A stretch of 64,000 bases of DNA from Burkholderia sp. Bp8963 (GTDB lineage Bacteria > Pseudomonadota > Gammaproteobacteria > Burkholderiales > Burkholderiaceae): the NCBI RefSeq assembly GCF_003854275.1, contig NZ_QTQP01000001.1, positions 357,118 through 421,117 on the forward strand. Direction: 5' to 3'. The notes beneath the pieces are model-generated. The model was not told the DNA's origin. It made no database searches and saw only the letters and a program-made list of their open reading frames with translations. Numbering within the stretch: the first letter of the stretch is position 1; every line of letters starts with the position of its first letter. Position numbers and translations under genes: made by a program. This document shows positions 24,424 through 33,000 of this stretch, piece after piece.

Positions 24424-26247
24424 ATGACAAGCGAGCTCATCCTCTGTCGCCACGACCTGGACTTCATTCTGTTTGACTGGTTGCAGGTCGAATCGCTCAC
24501 CGTCCGCCCGCGCTTTGCCAGCCAGGACCGGTTCGACTATGCGTCGGTGCTCGATGTCTACGAACTCCTTGCAGTTGACTTATTCGCACCCCACAACAAG
24601 AAGAACGACAGTCAAGAACCCACGTTCGATGGAGAGCGCGTGACCGTCAACCCGGAAGTCGGTATCGCATTGCGTGCGTTTGCCGATGCCGGCCTGATCA
24701 GCGCGTCGTTTCCCGCGGAATGGAACGGTATGAGCCTGCCCGCTACCGTCGAGCGGGCAGGCATGGCGTACCTGCTGGCAGCGAATCCTGGCACGGCCGG
24801 CTACGCATTTCTCACCATAGCCAATGCGAACCTCCTGATTGCGCACGGCGAGCGTGAGTTGGTGTCCCATTACGTCGAGGCGATGTCGGAAGGTCGCTGC
24901 TTCGGCACAATGTGCCTGTCGGAACCGCAAGCCGGCTCGAGCCTCGCGGACATCCGAACCCGCGCAGTGCCAACCGGTGACGGCCGCTACCGACTGTTCG
25001 GCAACAAGATGTGGATCTCGGGAGGCGATCACGAGATTGCCGAGAATATCGTCCATTTGGTGCTTGCAAAGATCCCGGACGAGAACGGCCAGTTGCCCGC
25101 TGGTGTGCAGGGCATCTCACTATTCACTGTCCCTCGCAGGCTCGTCGGCAGCGACGGGGCAGCCGGGGAGCGCAACGACATTGCCTTGGCGGGCATCAAT
25201 CACAAGATGGGCTATCGCGGCACCGTCAACTGCGTGCTGAATTTCGGCGAAGGCCGCTTCCGTCCGGAAGGCGAAGCCGGCGCGCTTGGCGAACTCGTGG
25301 GCGAACCCGGCAAGGGGCTCGCCTATATGTTCCACATGATGAATGAGGCGCGCATCTCCGTCGGCCTTGGCGCAGCCGCGCTCGGCTATACCGGCTATCT
25401 GCATGCGCTCGATTACGCAAAGACGCGCCTGCAGGGACGCCCACGCAACGAGCGCGACCCCACGACAGCCCAAGTGCCGATCGTTCGTCACGCCGATGTG
25501 CGTCGCATGCTGCTTGCCCAGAAGGCGTATGCATCGGGAGCACTGGCGTTGTGCCTGTACGCGGCCCGCCTCAGCGACGATCTTCATTCGCTGGACGACG
25601 CCCGCGCCTGCGCGGATGCGCAAGACCTACTCGACCTGCTCACGCCGATCGTGAAAAGCTGGTCTTCCCAATGGGGGCTCGCGGCCAATGATCTGGCGAT
25701 CCAGGTGCATGGTGGATACGGTTACACGCGTGAATACAACGTCGAGCAGTTCTATCGGGACAACCGGCTGAACCCGATTCACGAAGGCACCTTCGGCATC
25801 CAGGCACTCGACCTGCTTGGCCGAAAGACCCGTCAAAACGGTGGAGCCGCCATGGCACTGCTTGGCGAGAGGATTGCGCATACCGTAGCGCGGGCGCAAG
25901 CGAGCGTGTCGCTGCAGCGACACGCCCACACGCTCGAAGCTGCGTGGTCCCGGATTCGCATGGTGACGGGCGCGCTGCACGCCATCGACAACGGCGAACT
26001 GCAGCTCGCCAATGCTGCGCCCTACCTCGAAGCATTCGGCCACGTCGTAGTCGGCTGGCTGTGGCTCGATCAGGCGGTTGCCGTGAACGCGCTGGCGTCC
26101 GATGTGCAAGCAAGCGACTTCCATCGCGGCAAGCTCGCCGCCTGCGATTACTTTTTCGGTTGGGAGATGCCCAAAGTTCCCGCATGGCTCGCGGTGCTGG
26201 ACCCCGTCGAGACGACCCCGCTGAATACGCCCGTGGAATGGCTCTGA
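24424..26247 (+). CDS. Acyl-CoA dehydrogenase, DmdC-like long form
   Basis: A 607-residue protein, longer than ordinary acyl-CoA dehydrogenases and matching the long DmdC-type (3-methylthiopropanoyl-CoA dehydrogenase-like) group with an extra C-terminal helical domain. Seen motifs include CLSEPQAGSSLADI (substrate/FAD), NKMWISGGDHEI, and the C-terminal catalytic region QVHGGYGYTREYNVEQFYRD followed by NPIHEGTFGIQALDLLGRK, whose Glu is the probable base. The start is the first ATG after an AT-rich 116-base gap and lacks a strong ribosome site. Membership in the long-form family is clear, but methylthiopropanoate as substrate is not implied. Confidence 0.85.
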   Translation: MTSELILCRHDLDFILFDWLQVESLTVRPRFASQDRFDYASVLDVYELLAVDLFAPHNKKNDSQEPTFDGERVTVNPEVGIALRAFADAGLISASFPAEWNGMSLPATVERAGMAYLLAANPGTAGYAFLTIANANLLIAHGERELVSHYVEAMSEGRCFGTMCLSEPQAGSSLADIRTRAVPTGDGRYRLFGNKMWISGGDHEIAENIVHLVLAKIPDENGQLPAGVQGISLFTVPRRLVGSDGAAGERNDIALAGINHKMGYRGTVNCVLNFGEGRFRPEGEAGALGELVGEPGKGLAYMFHMMNEARISVGLGAAALGYTGYLHALDYAKTRLQGRPRNERDPTTAQVPIVRHADVRRMLLAQKAYASGALALCLYAARLSDDLHSLDDARACADAQDLLDLLTPIVKSWSSQWGLAANDLAIQVHGGYGYTREYNVEQFYRDNRLNPIHEGTFGIQALDLLGRKTRQNGGAAMALLGERIAHTVARAQASVSLQRHAHTLEAAWSRIRMVTGALHAIDNGELQLANAAPYLEAFGHVVVGWLWLDQAVAVNALASDVQASDFHRGKLAACDYFFGWEMPKVPAWLAVLDPVETTPLNTPVEWL

Positions 26248-26313
26248 GCGGCGCCGCCGCACTGTTATCCGCATGGCCACGTTCGCCGTTTACCATTCGA
26301 CCAAGGACGCATC

Positions 26314-27498
26314 ATGATCGACGCAGTCATCGTTTCCACCGCCCGCACGCCGATCGGCAAAGCTTATCGCGGCGCATTCAACGCCACGCGTTCACCCACG
26401 CTGCTGGGTCACGCGATCCGGCACGCGGTATTGCGTGCCGGCATCGAGCCCGACCGTATCGAGGATGCCGTGATCGGCTCCGTGCTCAACGCCGGCACAG
26501 CCGGCGGCAATCTCGCCCGGCATGGCGTGTTGGCAGCCGGGCTGCCTGCTTCGGTGGGAGCGCAGACGCTTGATCGGCAATGCGCGTCCGGCCTGATGGC
26601 GATTGCCACCGCTGCCAAGCAGATCGTGTGCGATGGCATGCAGGTTGTCGTCGCGGGCGGGCAGGAAAACATCTCGGCCGTGCAGGCCCGCTACTTCGAG
26701 TGGGTGAGCGCAGAGCGGGACCCTAACGTGGTGTTCGCGCAGCCGGCGGCCTATATGCCAATGCTGGAAACCGCCGAGTTCGTGGCGCGCAAGTACGGCA
26801 TCTCGCGAGACGCACAGGATCAGTACGCGCTCGAGTCGCAACGGCGCACCGCCGAGGCCCAGGCAGAAGGCCGCTTTGCGGACGAGATTGTGCCGATCAC
26901 TACGCAGATGTCGGTCACCGACAAGGTCACCGGGCAGACGTCGCTCAAGGAGATCACGCTCGCACGCGACGAAGGCAATCGTCCCGGCACGACGCTCGCT
27001 TCGCTCGGCGAACTGGCGCCCGTTATGGAGGGCGGGGTCGTGACTGCCGGCAATGCGAGCCAACTGTCGGATGGCGCCAGTGCCTGCGTGTTGATGAACG
27101 GCAAAACGGCGCAACAGCTCGGCCTCGAACCGCTAGGCATTTATCGAGGAATGACCGTCGTCGGTAACGCGCCGGAAGAAATGGGCATCGGTCCCGTGTA
27201 CGCGATTCCCAAGCTGCTGAAGCTGCACGGACTGACGGTGCAGGATATCGGCCTGTGGGAGCTCAACGAAGCGTTCGCTTGCCAAGTGCTGTACTGCCGC
27301 GACAAGCTCGGCATCGATCCGATGCTGTACAACGTGAACGGCGGCAGCATAGCGATTGGGCACCCGTATGGCATGACGGGGGCCCGGCTAGTTGGCCACG
27401 CGCTGATTGAAGGCAAGCGACGGGGCGCGCGTTATGTAGTCGTGTCGATGTGTGTTGGCGGCGGCATGGGGGCCGCCGGATTGTTCGAAGTGGCCTGA
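26314..27498 (+). CDS. Acetyl-CoA acetyltransferase (thiolase II type)
   Basis: A 394-residue thiolase with all classical catalytic residues: nucleophile Cys90 in [10 protein letters not shown], His350 in [10 protein letters not shown] and Cys380 in [11 protein letters not shown]. It cleaves a 3-ketoacyl-CoA to a shortened acyl-CoA plus acetyl-CoA, or the reverse. AAGGACGCATC precedes the ATG. It follows the acyl-CoA dehydrogenase by 66 bases and closes the plus-strand enzyme set, which gives a full beta-oxidation cycle together with the hydratase and SDR. In contrast, the thiolase at 6656-7897 lacks the second cysteine. Confidence 0.9.
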   Translation: MIDAVIVSTARTPIGKAYRGAFNATRSPTLLGHAIRHAVLRAGIEPDRIEDAVIGSVLNAGTAGGNLARHGVLAAGLPASVGAQTLDRQCASGLMAIATAAKQIVCDGMQVVVAGGQENISAVQARYFEWVSAERDPNVVFAQPAAYMPMLETAEFVARKYGISRDAQDQYALESQRRTAEAQAEGRFADEIVPITTQMSVTDKVTGQTSLKEITLARDEGNRPGTTLASLGELAPVMEGGVVTAGNASQLSDGASACVLMNGKTAQQLGLEPLGIYRGMTVVGNAPEEMGIGPVYAIPKLLKLHGLTVQDIGLWELNEAFACQVLYCRDKLGIDPMLYNVNGGSIAIGHPYGMTGARLVGHALIEGKRRGARYVVVSMCVGGGMGAAGLFEVA

Positions 27499-27870
27499 CT
27501 CGTCTATCCGTAGCACGCCTAGCTTTCGGTTTTGCCAGCCTATCCGGGCGTGCAGCGAACTATCGGACGTGTATTGAGCAATGTTCAGCGCGTTCACTCT
27601 GCGGGCAGCTGCCGCGCGCGTGGACGCCACAACCACACCAATTTCACCGTGCAGGCCTCGTATTTTCTACGCAAGAACTGGCGGTTTTGCCATAAAAATC
27701 AATATCAATCAAAGGCTTACAGAATCGCACCTCGTACCAACGATGAAGAGCTGCTGAGCCTTACTGCAAGGCACTCCTCTGTCGTTCACCGCCACAATCT
27801 GCACGGAAAGTACGACAACCCCTTTTACGGCACCCCCGGAAGCACCAGTTGGCAGCCAGACAGCAATTCA
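27499..27870. other. Intergenic stretch, apparently non-coding
   Basis: The sequence after the thiolase becomes visibly AT-richer and has no open frame with a ribosome site or recognisable product. It marks the edge of the rearranged zone that follows. Confidence 0.5.
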
Positions 27871-27899
27871 TTGATTTAAAACCAATATTTTTTGGGGGC
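27871..27899. repeat. Imperfect 29-bp repeat, copy 1, in front of the MFS remnant
   Basis: Begins TTGATTTAAAACCAATATTT. It matches copy 2 at 29483-29511 in 23 of 29 positions by eye. Both copies lie directly before a gene missing its 5' end, so they may be footprints of one mobile element or recombination event. Confidence 0.45.
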
Positions 27900-27963
27900 A
27901 GGTCGCTAGGCCGCGCGTAGTCTCGATCGTTCTAACCGGAAAATTGCGCGAAAATCAAAGGCA

Positions 27964-29253
27964 CCCCTCATAGCGTACAGCATCCAGTATCTCGATCGCG
28001 TGAAGAGCAGCGTGCTCAATCCAGCTATCGCTCACGACATCGGACTGACGACCGCGGATATCGGCACCGGTGCCTTCCTGATGCTGCTGTTCTACGGACC
28101 CGCGCAATACGTGTCGGGCTTGCTGACCGACCGCTTCGGCGCCAAAAAGATGCTGATCTTCTCCGTCATTGTCTGGTCGTTGATGACGATGTACATGGGG
28201 CTCATCCAGACGCGCGACGAATACCTCTGGCGGATGGCGATTTTCGGTATGCTCGTGGGCACGGAATACGTTCCGTCCGCGCGCGTGCTGATGCGCTGGT
28301 TCAACAAGGAAGGCCGTGCGCGTGCGCAGACCGTTCTGGCGTGGGCATGGATTCTCACGCCTGCGTGGGCGAGTGTCCTTGCTACGCAATTCGCTGCACA
28401 CGCCGACAGCTGGCGCATCGTGTTTTTCGTCACGGGCGCACTCGGGATCGTGCCGCTCGCGCTGATCGCGTTGTTCGTGTTTGACCGCCCGGAGCACTAT
28501 CGTCACGCGACCGAAGCTGATCTCGAATACGCATACCGCGATGAACTCGAAGCGGGCACGATCACACGCGGACAATATGCATCAGCGCAGAAGGTCATTC
28601 TCAAGGGCGGCGGCGTGCGCTTTCTCGATCTGTTCAAAAATCCCACGTATGTCGCCGTCGTGTTCGTCGATATCGTGATGCAGATCACGCTTTACGGCGC
28701 GCTCACGTGGATTCCGCTGTATCTGTCGGACAACTTTGGCTTCAAGCTGCAGACGATGGGCTGGTGGAGTGGTCTCTACTTCGCAGCAGGCGCAATCGGC
28801 AGCTTCATCTCGTCGTACATGTCGGACAAGGTCTTCAAGGGTAACCGGAAAATCATGATTCTTGTGTGCTTCATCGGGCTCGCACCGTTCGTGGTGCTGC
28901 TCGGCACGCTGCAACAGGCGAATCAGGTGCTGCTCGCGGTCGCGCTCTGCGGCATGGGGTTCTTCGGGAACATGGCGTGGGGCCCGTTCCTCGCGCTGCC
29001 CGCCGAGATATTCTCCCCCGAGGTCTATGGCAAGGCGATGGGCTTTGTCAATGGCGCAGGCTACTTCGTCGCGGCATTCTCCGCGAAGATCTTCGCAGCG
29101 CTCGTGGTCGTCGACGCATCGGGCCACAAGGTCTACACGAACGGCTGGTATTTCATCGCGCTCTGTGTCGTAGCGGGCATCGTCGCGGCGAGTTTCATCC
29201 GGACCACGCGTCGGGCCCAAACGCTTGCGATACGCTCTGCGACGCCTACATGA
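27964..29253 (+). pseudogene. MFS transporter lacking its N-terminus
   Basis: The frame encodes a major facilitator of the sugar-acid/anion type. It starts inside membrane helix 1 (IAYSIQYLDRVKSSVLNPAI) and continues through the loop motif LTDRFGAKK and eleven further helices to about residue 425. No ATG lies in frame upstream: the frame is open back to 27910 without a convincing start, and the nearest usable codon is GTG at 28000, which would remove helix 1. Family members begin 20-35 residues earlier. I read this as a 5'-truncated copy, although a GTG-started shorter protein cannot be excluded. No ribosome binding site is seen. Confidence 0.6.
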
Positions 29254-29416
29254 CGTGGGGAAAAAATCCACTCCGGTTTATCGGGGCGGATTCATTCGAA
29301 GCACGGACACCGGATTACGACGACGCGATCTCAGACTCGAATTGTTGAAGGCTGTATCCGACAGATGTTCCGATACGCTCGCGCTTGTTGCGGGATCGTC
29401 ACTGTCAATTTGTTCG

Positions 29417-29434
29417 ACCGAAATCTTCGGTTTT
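29417..29434 (+). terminator. Possible factor-independent terminator after the MFS remnant
   Basis: ACCGAA-ATC-TTCGGT followed by TTT. The stem is short and the T run brief, so it is a weak candidate, located about 165 bases after the transporter stop codon. Confidence 0.35.
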
Positions 29435-29482
29435 CGCCTCCCAAGGCCAAAAGCCTGAGGCTCGATCCCAAAAAGCAACCCT

Positions 29483-29511
29483 TTGATTTAACGCCAATAT
29501 TTATTCGGCGG
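29483..29511. repeat. Imperfect 29-bp repeat, copy 2, in front of the aldo/keto reductase remnant
   Basis: Begins TTGATTTAACGCCAATATTT and matches copy 1 at 27871. It runs straight into the first recognisable codons of the truncated reductase. Confidence 0.45.
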
Positions 29512-29935
29512 ATGTGTATTCGTTCGGTGCGTCCGAGCAGCGGCTCGGTCAGGCGCTTAAGAATCTCGGCGTCGCGCGCAAGGACGTCGTGATCGCCACC
29601 ATGGTCAGCAGCCCGATGGGCCCCGACCCCAACGACCGTGGCGCACATGGGCGTGCGTCGCCGTCATGCGCGACATCGCCGCCGCGCATGCGGTGTCGGT
29701 TGTGCGGGTCGCGCTGGCGTGGGTCTTGGCGAAGACGCATGTGACGAGTGTGATCGTCGGCGCGAAGAACGTCGCGCAGCTCGAAGACAATCTCGCCGCA
29801 GTCGACCTGACGCTTTCGCCGGAACAGATCGCCCGGCTCGATGAAGTGAGTGTCTTGCCGGCCGAATATCCGGGCTGGATGGTCGCGATGCAGGGAGCGG
29901 TGCGTGTACCACAACCATTCAAACCGAAGGATTGA
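29508..29935 (+). pseudogene. Aldo/keto reductase remnant with internal deletion
   Basis: Two pieces of one aldo/keto reductase are visible. At 29508-29655 the frame reads ADVYSFGASEQRLGQALKNL and GVARKDVVIATMV, which normally lies near residues 55-95. At 29666-29935 a different frame reads IAAAHAVSVVRVALAWVLAK, VIVGAKNVAQLEDNLAAVDL and a natural C-terminus. The N-terminus and about 150-200 central residues are missing, and the two parts are out of frame with one another. No functional enzyme can be made. The gene decayed next to the 3' end of the rhs gene, where a toxin immunity gene would normally be found. Confidence 0.75.
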
Positions 29936-30035
29936 TACGTTACGCCGGTGACCGCGGTTGTCCCGCTTAGGCATTTTTGCGTCCACAACTTTTTTTGCGT
30001 GGCGACCGCATTCAGTTAATGGAGGAGAGTGGCGG

Positions 30036-30083
30036 ATGACCGATAAGGTTCAAACCAACGATTATCAAGGGTGGTTGCATTGA
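30036..30083 (+). other. Fifteen-codon frame with a strong ribosome site, overlapping the rhs 3' end
   Basis: GGAGGAGAGTGGCGG precedes ATG and the frame reads MTDKVQTNDYQGWLH then stops. It overlaps the rhs stop codon on the other strand by 19 bases. The ribosome site is better than those of many real genes here, so this may be the start of a plus-strand gene whose body was lost in the rearrangement. It may also be chance. Confidence 0.25.
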
Positions 30084-33000
30084 CCTTGCTCACATTTCGT
30101 TATCGCATCCCATTGTTTTTTTGAGCTACTTTTTAGATTCTCCATTTCGTTGGCCAAATATTCGAAGTGCCCCCGCTGGATTGTTACATTCCTCACGAAC
30201 TTCTTTGCGATGACCATCGGGAATGTCAAAGAAGCCACATTGCCGATATGTGCCGCCCAGAACATCTCACCTCTGCAGCGCTTGGTGCAGATTGTTACCG
30301 GATCGATCCATGTGCCTTTTTCGTTGCTTCGATAATCGCCTTCAATATTTGTCAGCATAACGTCCTGATTATCGATATCGAGGATATTGTCGAGAAGTGC
30401 ATCCTGCTCGGCATGTCCTGATGCTCCGCTTCCATAAGTTTTAGGTGCTCCATTTCCCACGACAATTGTTGCTCGCACGGCATTAACCCAATCTCGTCCG
30501 TGCTCATTTTTCTTTAACCCCGTTGGATCTGCCCAGCGGAATAAGTTTGGCGCATACTGGTAGAGGTTTATACCGCCGTCTAACCCAATCGGATCCTGGC
30601 TTGTGAAAATTCCGGTATGAGAATCAAAATATCTATGTCTGTTGTAGCTGAGGCCAGACTCCCAGTCAAAAAATTGACCTTGGAGTCTTATCGGCTGTTC
30701 AATTGGATGTTCTTCAACGCATGCAACGTTTCCCAGTGGCCCATAACGTGCTTCCCAAACCAGGCATCCACATTCGTCATGCATCCGCACTGGCGCCCCG
30801 TTCAAATCGTTCTCGAAAAAATATACATCCTTCCTCAAGGGCGTAGGCACTGCAGACATCCACCCAGCGGCAGAAGCCGAATCCTCCGGCGACGCAGAGA
30901 GCGTAACGTGTTGTGCGTTTGCGTTTGGGAATTCAAGATCGTCGCGCTGCTGATGGCTGCAATACGCTACGGCCAGAATCTGGAAGGTCCTGGGGTAATA
31001 AATCCACTCACGGCCACCGCGCAAAGCCCTCTCTTCGGGAACACAATTTACGTGTGTTTGTTTCGGTCGTACTGACGGGCCCTGATCGCCAAAATTTGAT
31101 ATGACATCCTCAACATCGCAGGCGTATTCTGCAGTCAACGTATCTGCGTCCCAAAAATAGCGGGAAATGTATGACGGTGTACCGGAGTTTTCGTGGATTG
31201 CAGCTGATTCCGGTCTGTCCTGATCGACGTACACAACCTTGCGTACGCGCCGTCGGAGCGCATCGTATTCGTATCCTGTGCGAATGCAGACGTGGTGACC
31301 CTCGGCACCTATGTGCATCGGACGCAATGACACGGTTTCAATCAGTTGTCCGGAAGCATCCCAGCGCAAGACCAGGTCCTGGGTGCTCTCCCGTTTGCGG
31401 ATCAGGTTGCCCGCGCGGTCATACACGCAATAACAGCCTTCGTACTCACCTTCTCGTACCCATGTGTCGGTCTGTTGCTCCTGGCCGAACCTGCCGGTCT
31501 GGTTGCGGTTGCCACCGCGAATCGTAGTTCTCAGCAGGTCACCCGTGGAGTCGTACAGGAAACGATGTAGTTTGCCTGCCGGATCAAGGTGTCCGGTCAG
31601 TTTGCCCACCGGATCGTATTGATAGCGCTCAGCGCCCAGACGAGAGTCTCGCTTTTCAAGCAATTCACCGTTTGCGTCATACCCATATTCTCTGGTAAAT
31701 AGCGGGCCAGCGCTGGAAAACAGGGTTTGCTTTGCCGGTAATCCCGCCGACGTGTATGACAACTCCCGACGTATTTCGGCCCCAAGATGCTCGACTCGAA
31801 TTTGTCCGAGTGCATCTCGTTCGAACGTGACCGGTGCCGCGTCGTCCAATCGGATCGAACTGACTGCACCGAGCGCGTCATACTCGTAGCGAACCGTGTG
31901 CGTGATAATGCCATCATCCGTCTTCAATCGGGTCTGGCGTTCGATGCGATTGCCAGCCACGTCATACACGTGGGTGATCGTGAACGCCTCGCCCTGCCTT
32001 TCCTCGACGACGCGGCCGGCCATGTCATATTTCAGTTCAACGCGGCTGTCGGGATTCTCAGCGACGACGAGATTGCCAATGAAATCGTATGAGAACGTCT
32101 CGGTGCGGATTCCATCAAGCTGTCGCGGATCGGGTATACGCTTTTGCACGATACGACCGAGGATATCTGTTTCGTATTCGACGGCCTGATTCAAAGGGTC
32201 GATGCTACGCAGCAGTTCACCCGTCACACCATATTCATAGCGCCGCGACTGGCCCCAGTAGTCGACCTCTTCCAAGATCCGTCCCAACGCGTCACGCTTT
32301 AGCTGATACAGTTCGCCGCGCTCGTTGACTATGCCGACCAATTGGCCTTCGGTGTCGTACTGGTGCTCGACCACGCTCCCATCCGGCGTCAGCCATTTGG
32401 CGATCTGCCCCAGCGCCGAATATTCGAGTTGCGTGACCCAGCCGCTCGGATCACGGTAGCGCACCAGATTACCGTCAGCGTCATAGCTGTAAAAGACTTC
32501 CCGATCACCCGGCTCGAGTGCTCGCGTGAGGTTGCCGTTGCGATCGAATTCATAGTTGCTCACTTGACCCAGTGGGTTGACAGTCTGGATGCAGTTGCCC
32601 CGCGCATCATGCGCATATCGGGTACGTTGTCCGAGAGCGTCGACTACCTGCAAGAGGTTGCCATCGGGATCGTAGTCGAAGCATGTCACCGCACCAGGTG
32701 GCTTCGTATAGCTAACCAGTTGACCGTACCGATCGTACTTGTACAAGATGTTGACCTGCGTCGGCAGCATCTGCTCAAGCAAGTTGCCGCGTTCGTCCCA
32801 TTCGCAACGCCACTGCCTTGCGCCCGAATCAGTCACATGCACGGGTTTATGGTTCGCGTTGTACTCCACACGCACCGCGCTCCCATCGGCTAGCGTCTGC
32901 GCCAGCAGATTGCCGTAGACATCGTACTCCCATTCGGTGGTGTGGCCGGCGGGATCTGTCTCGGCGCTTGTACGTCGTTGCGGATCGTAGCGGTAGCTCC

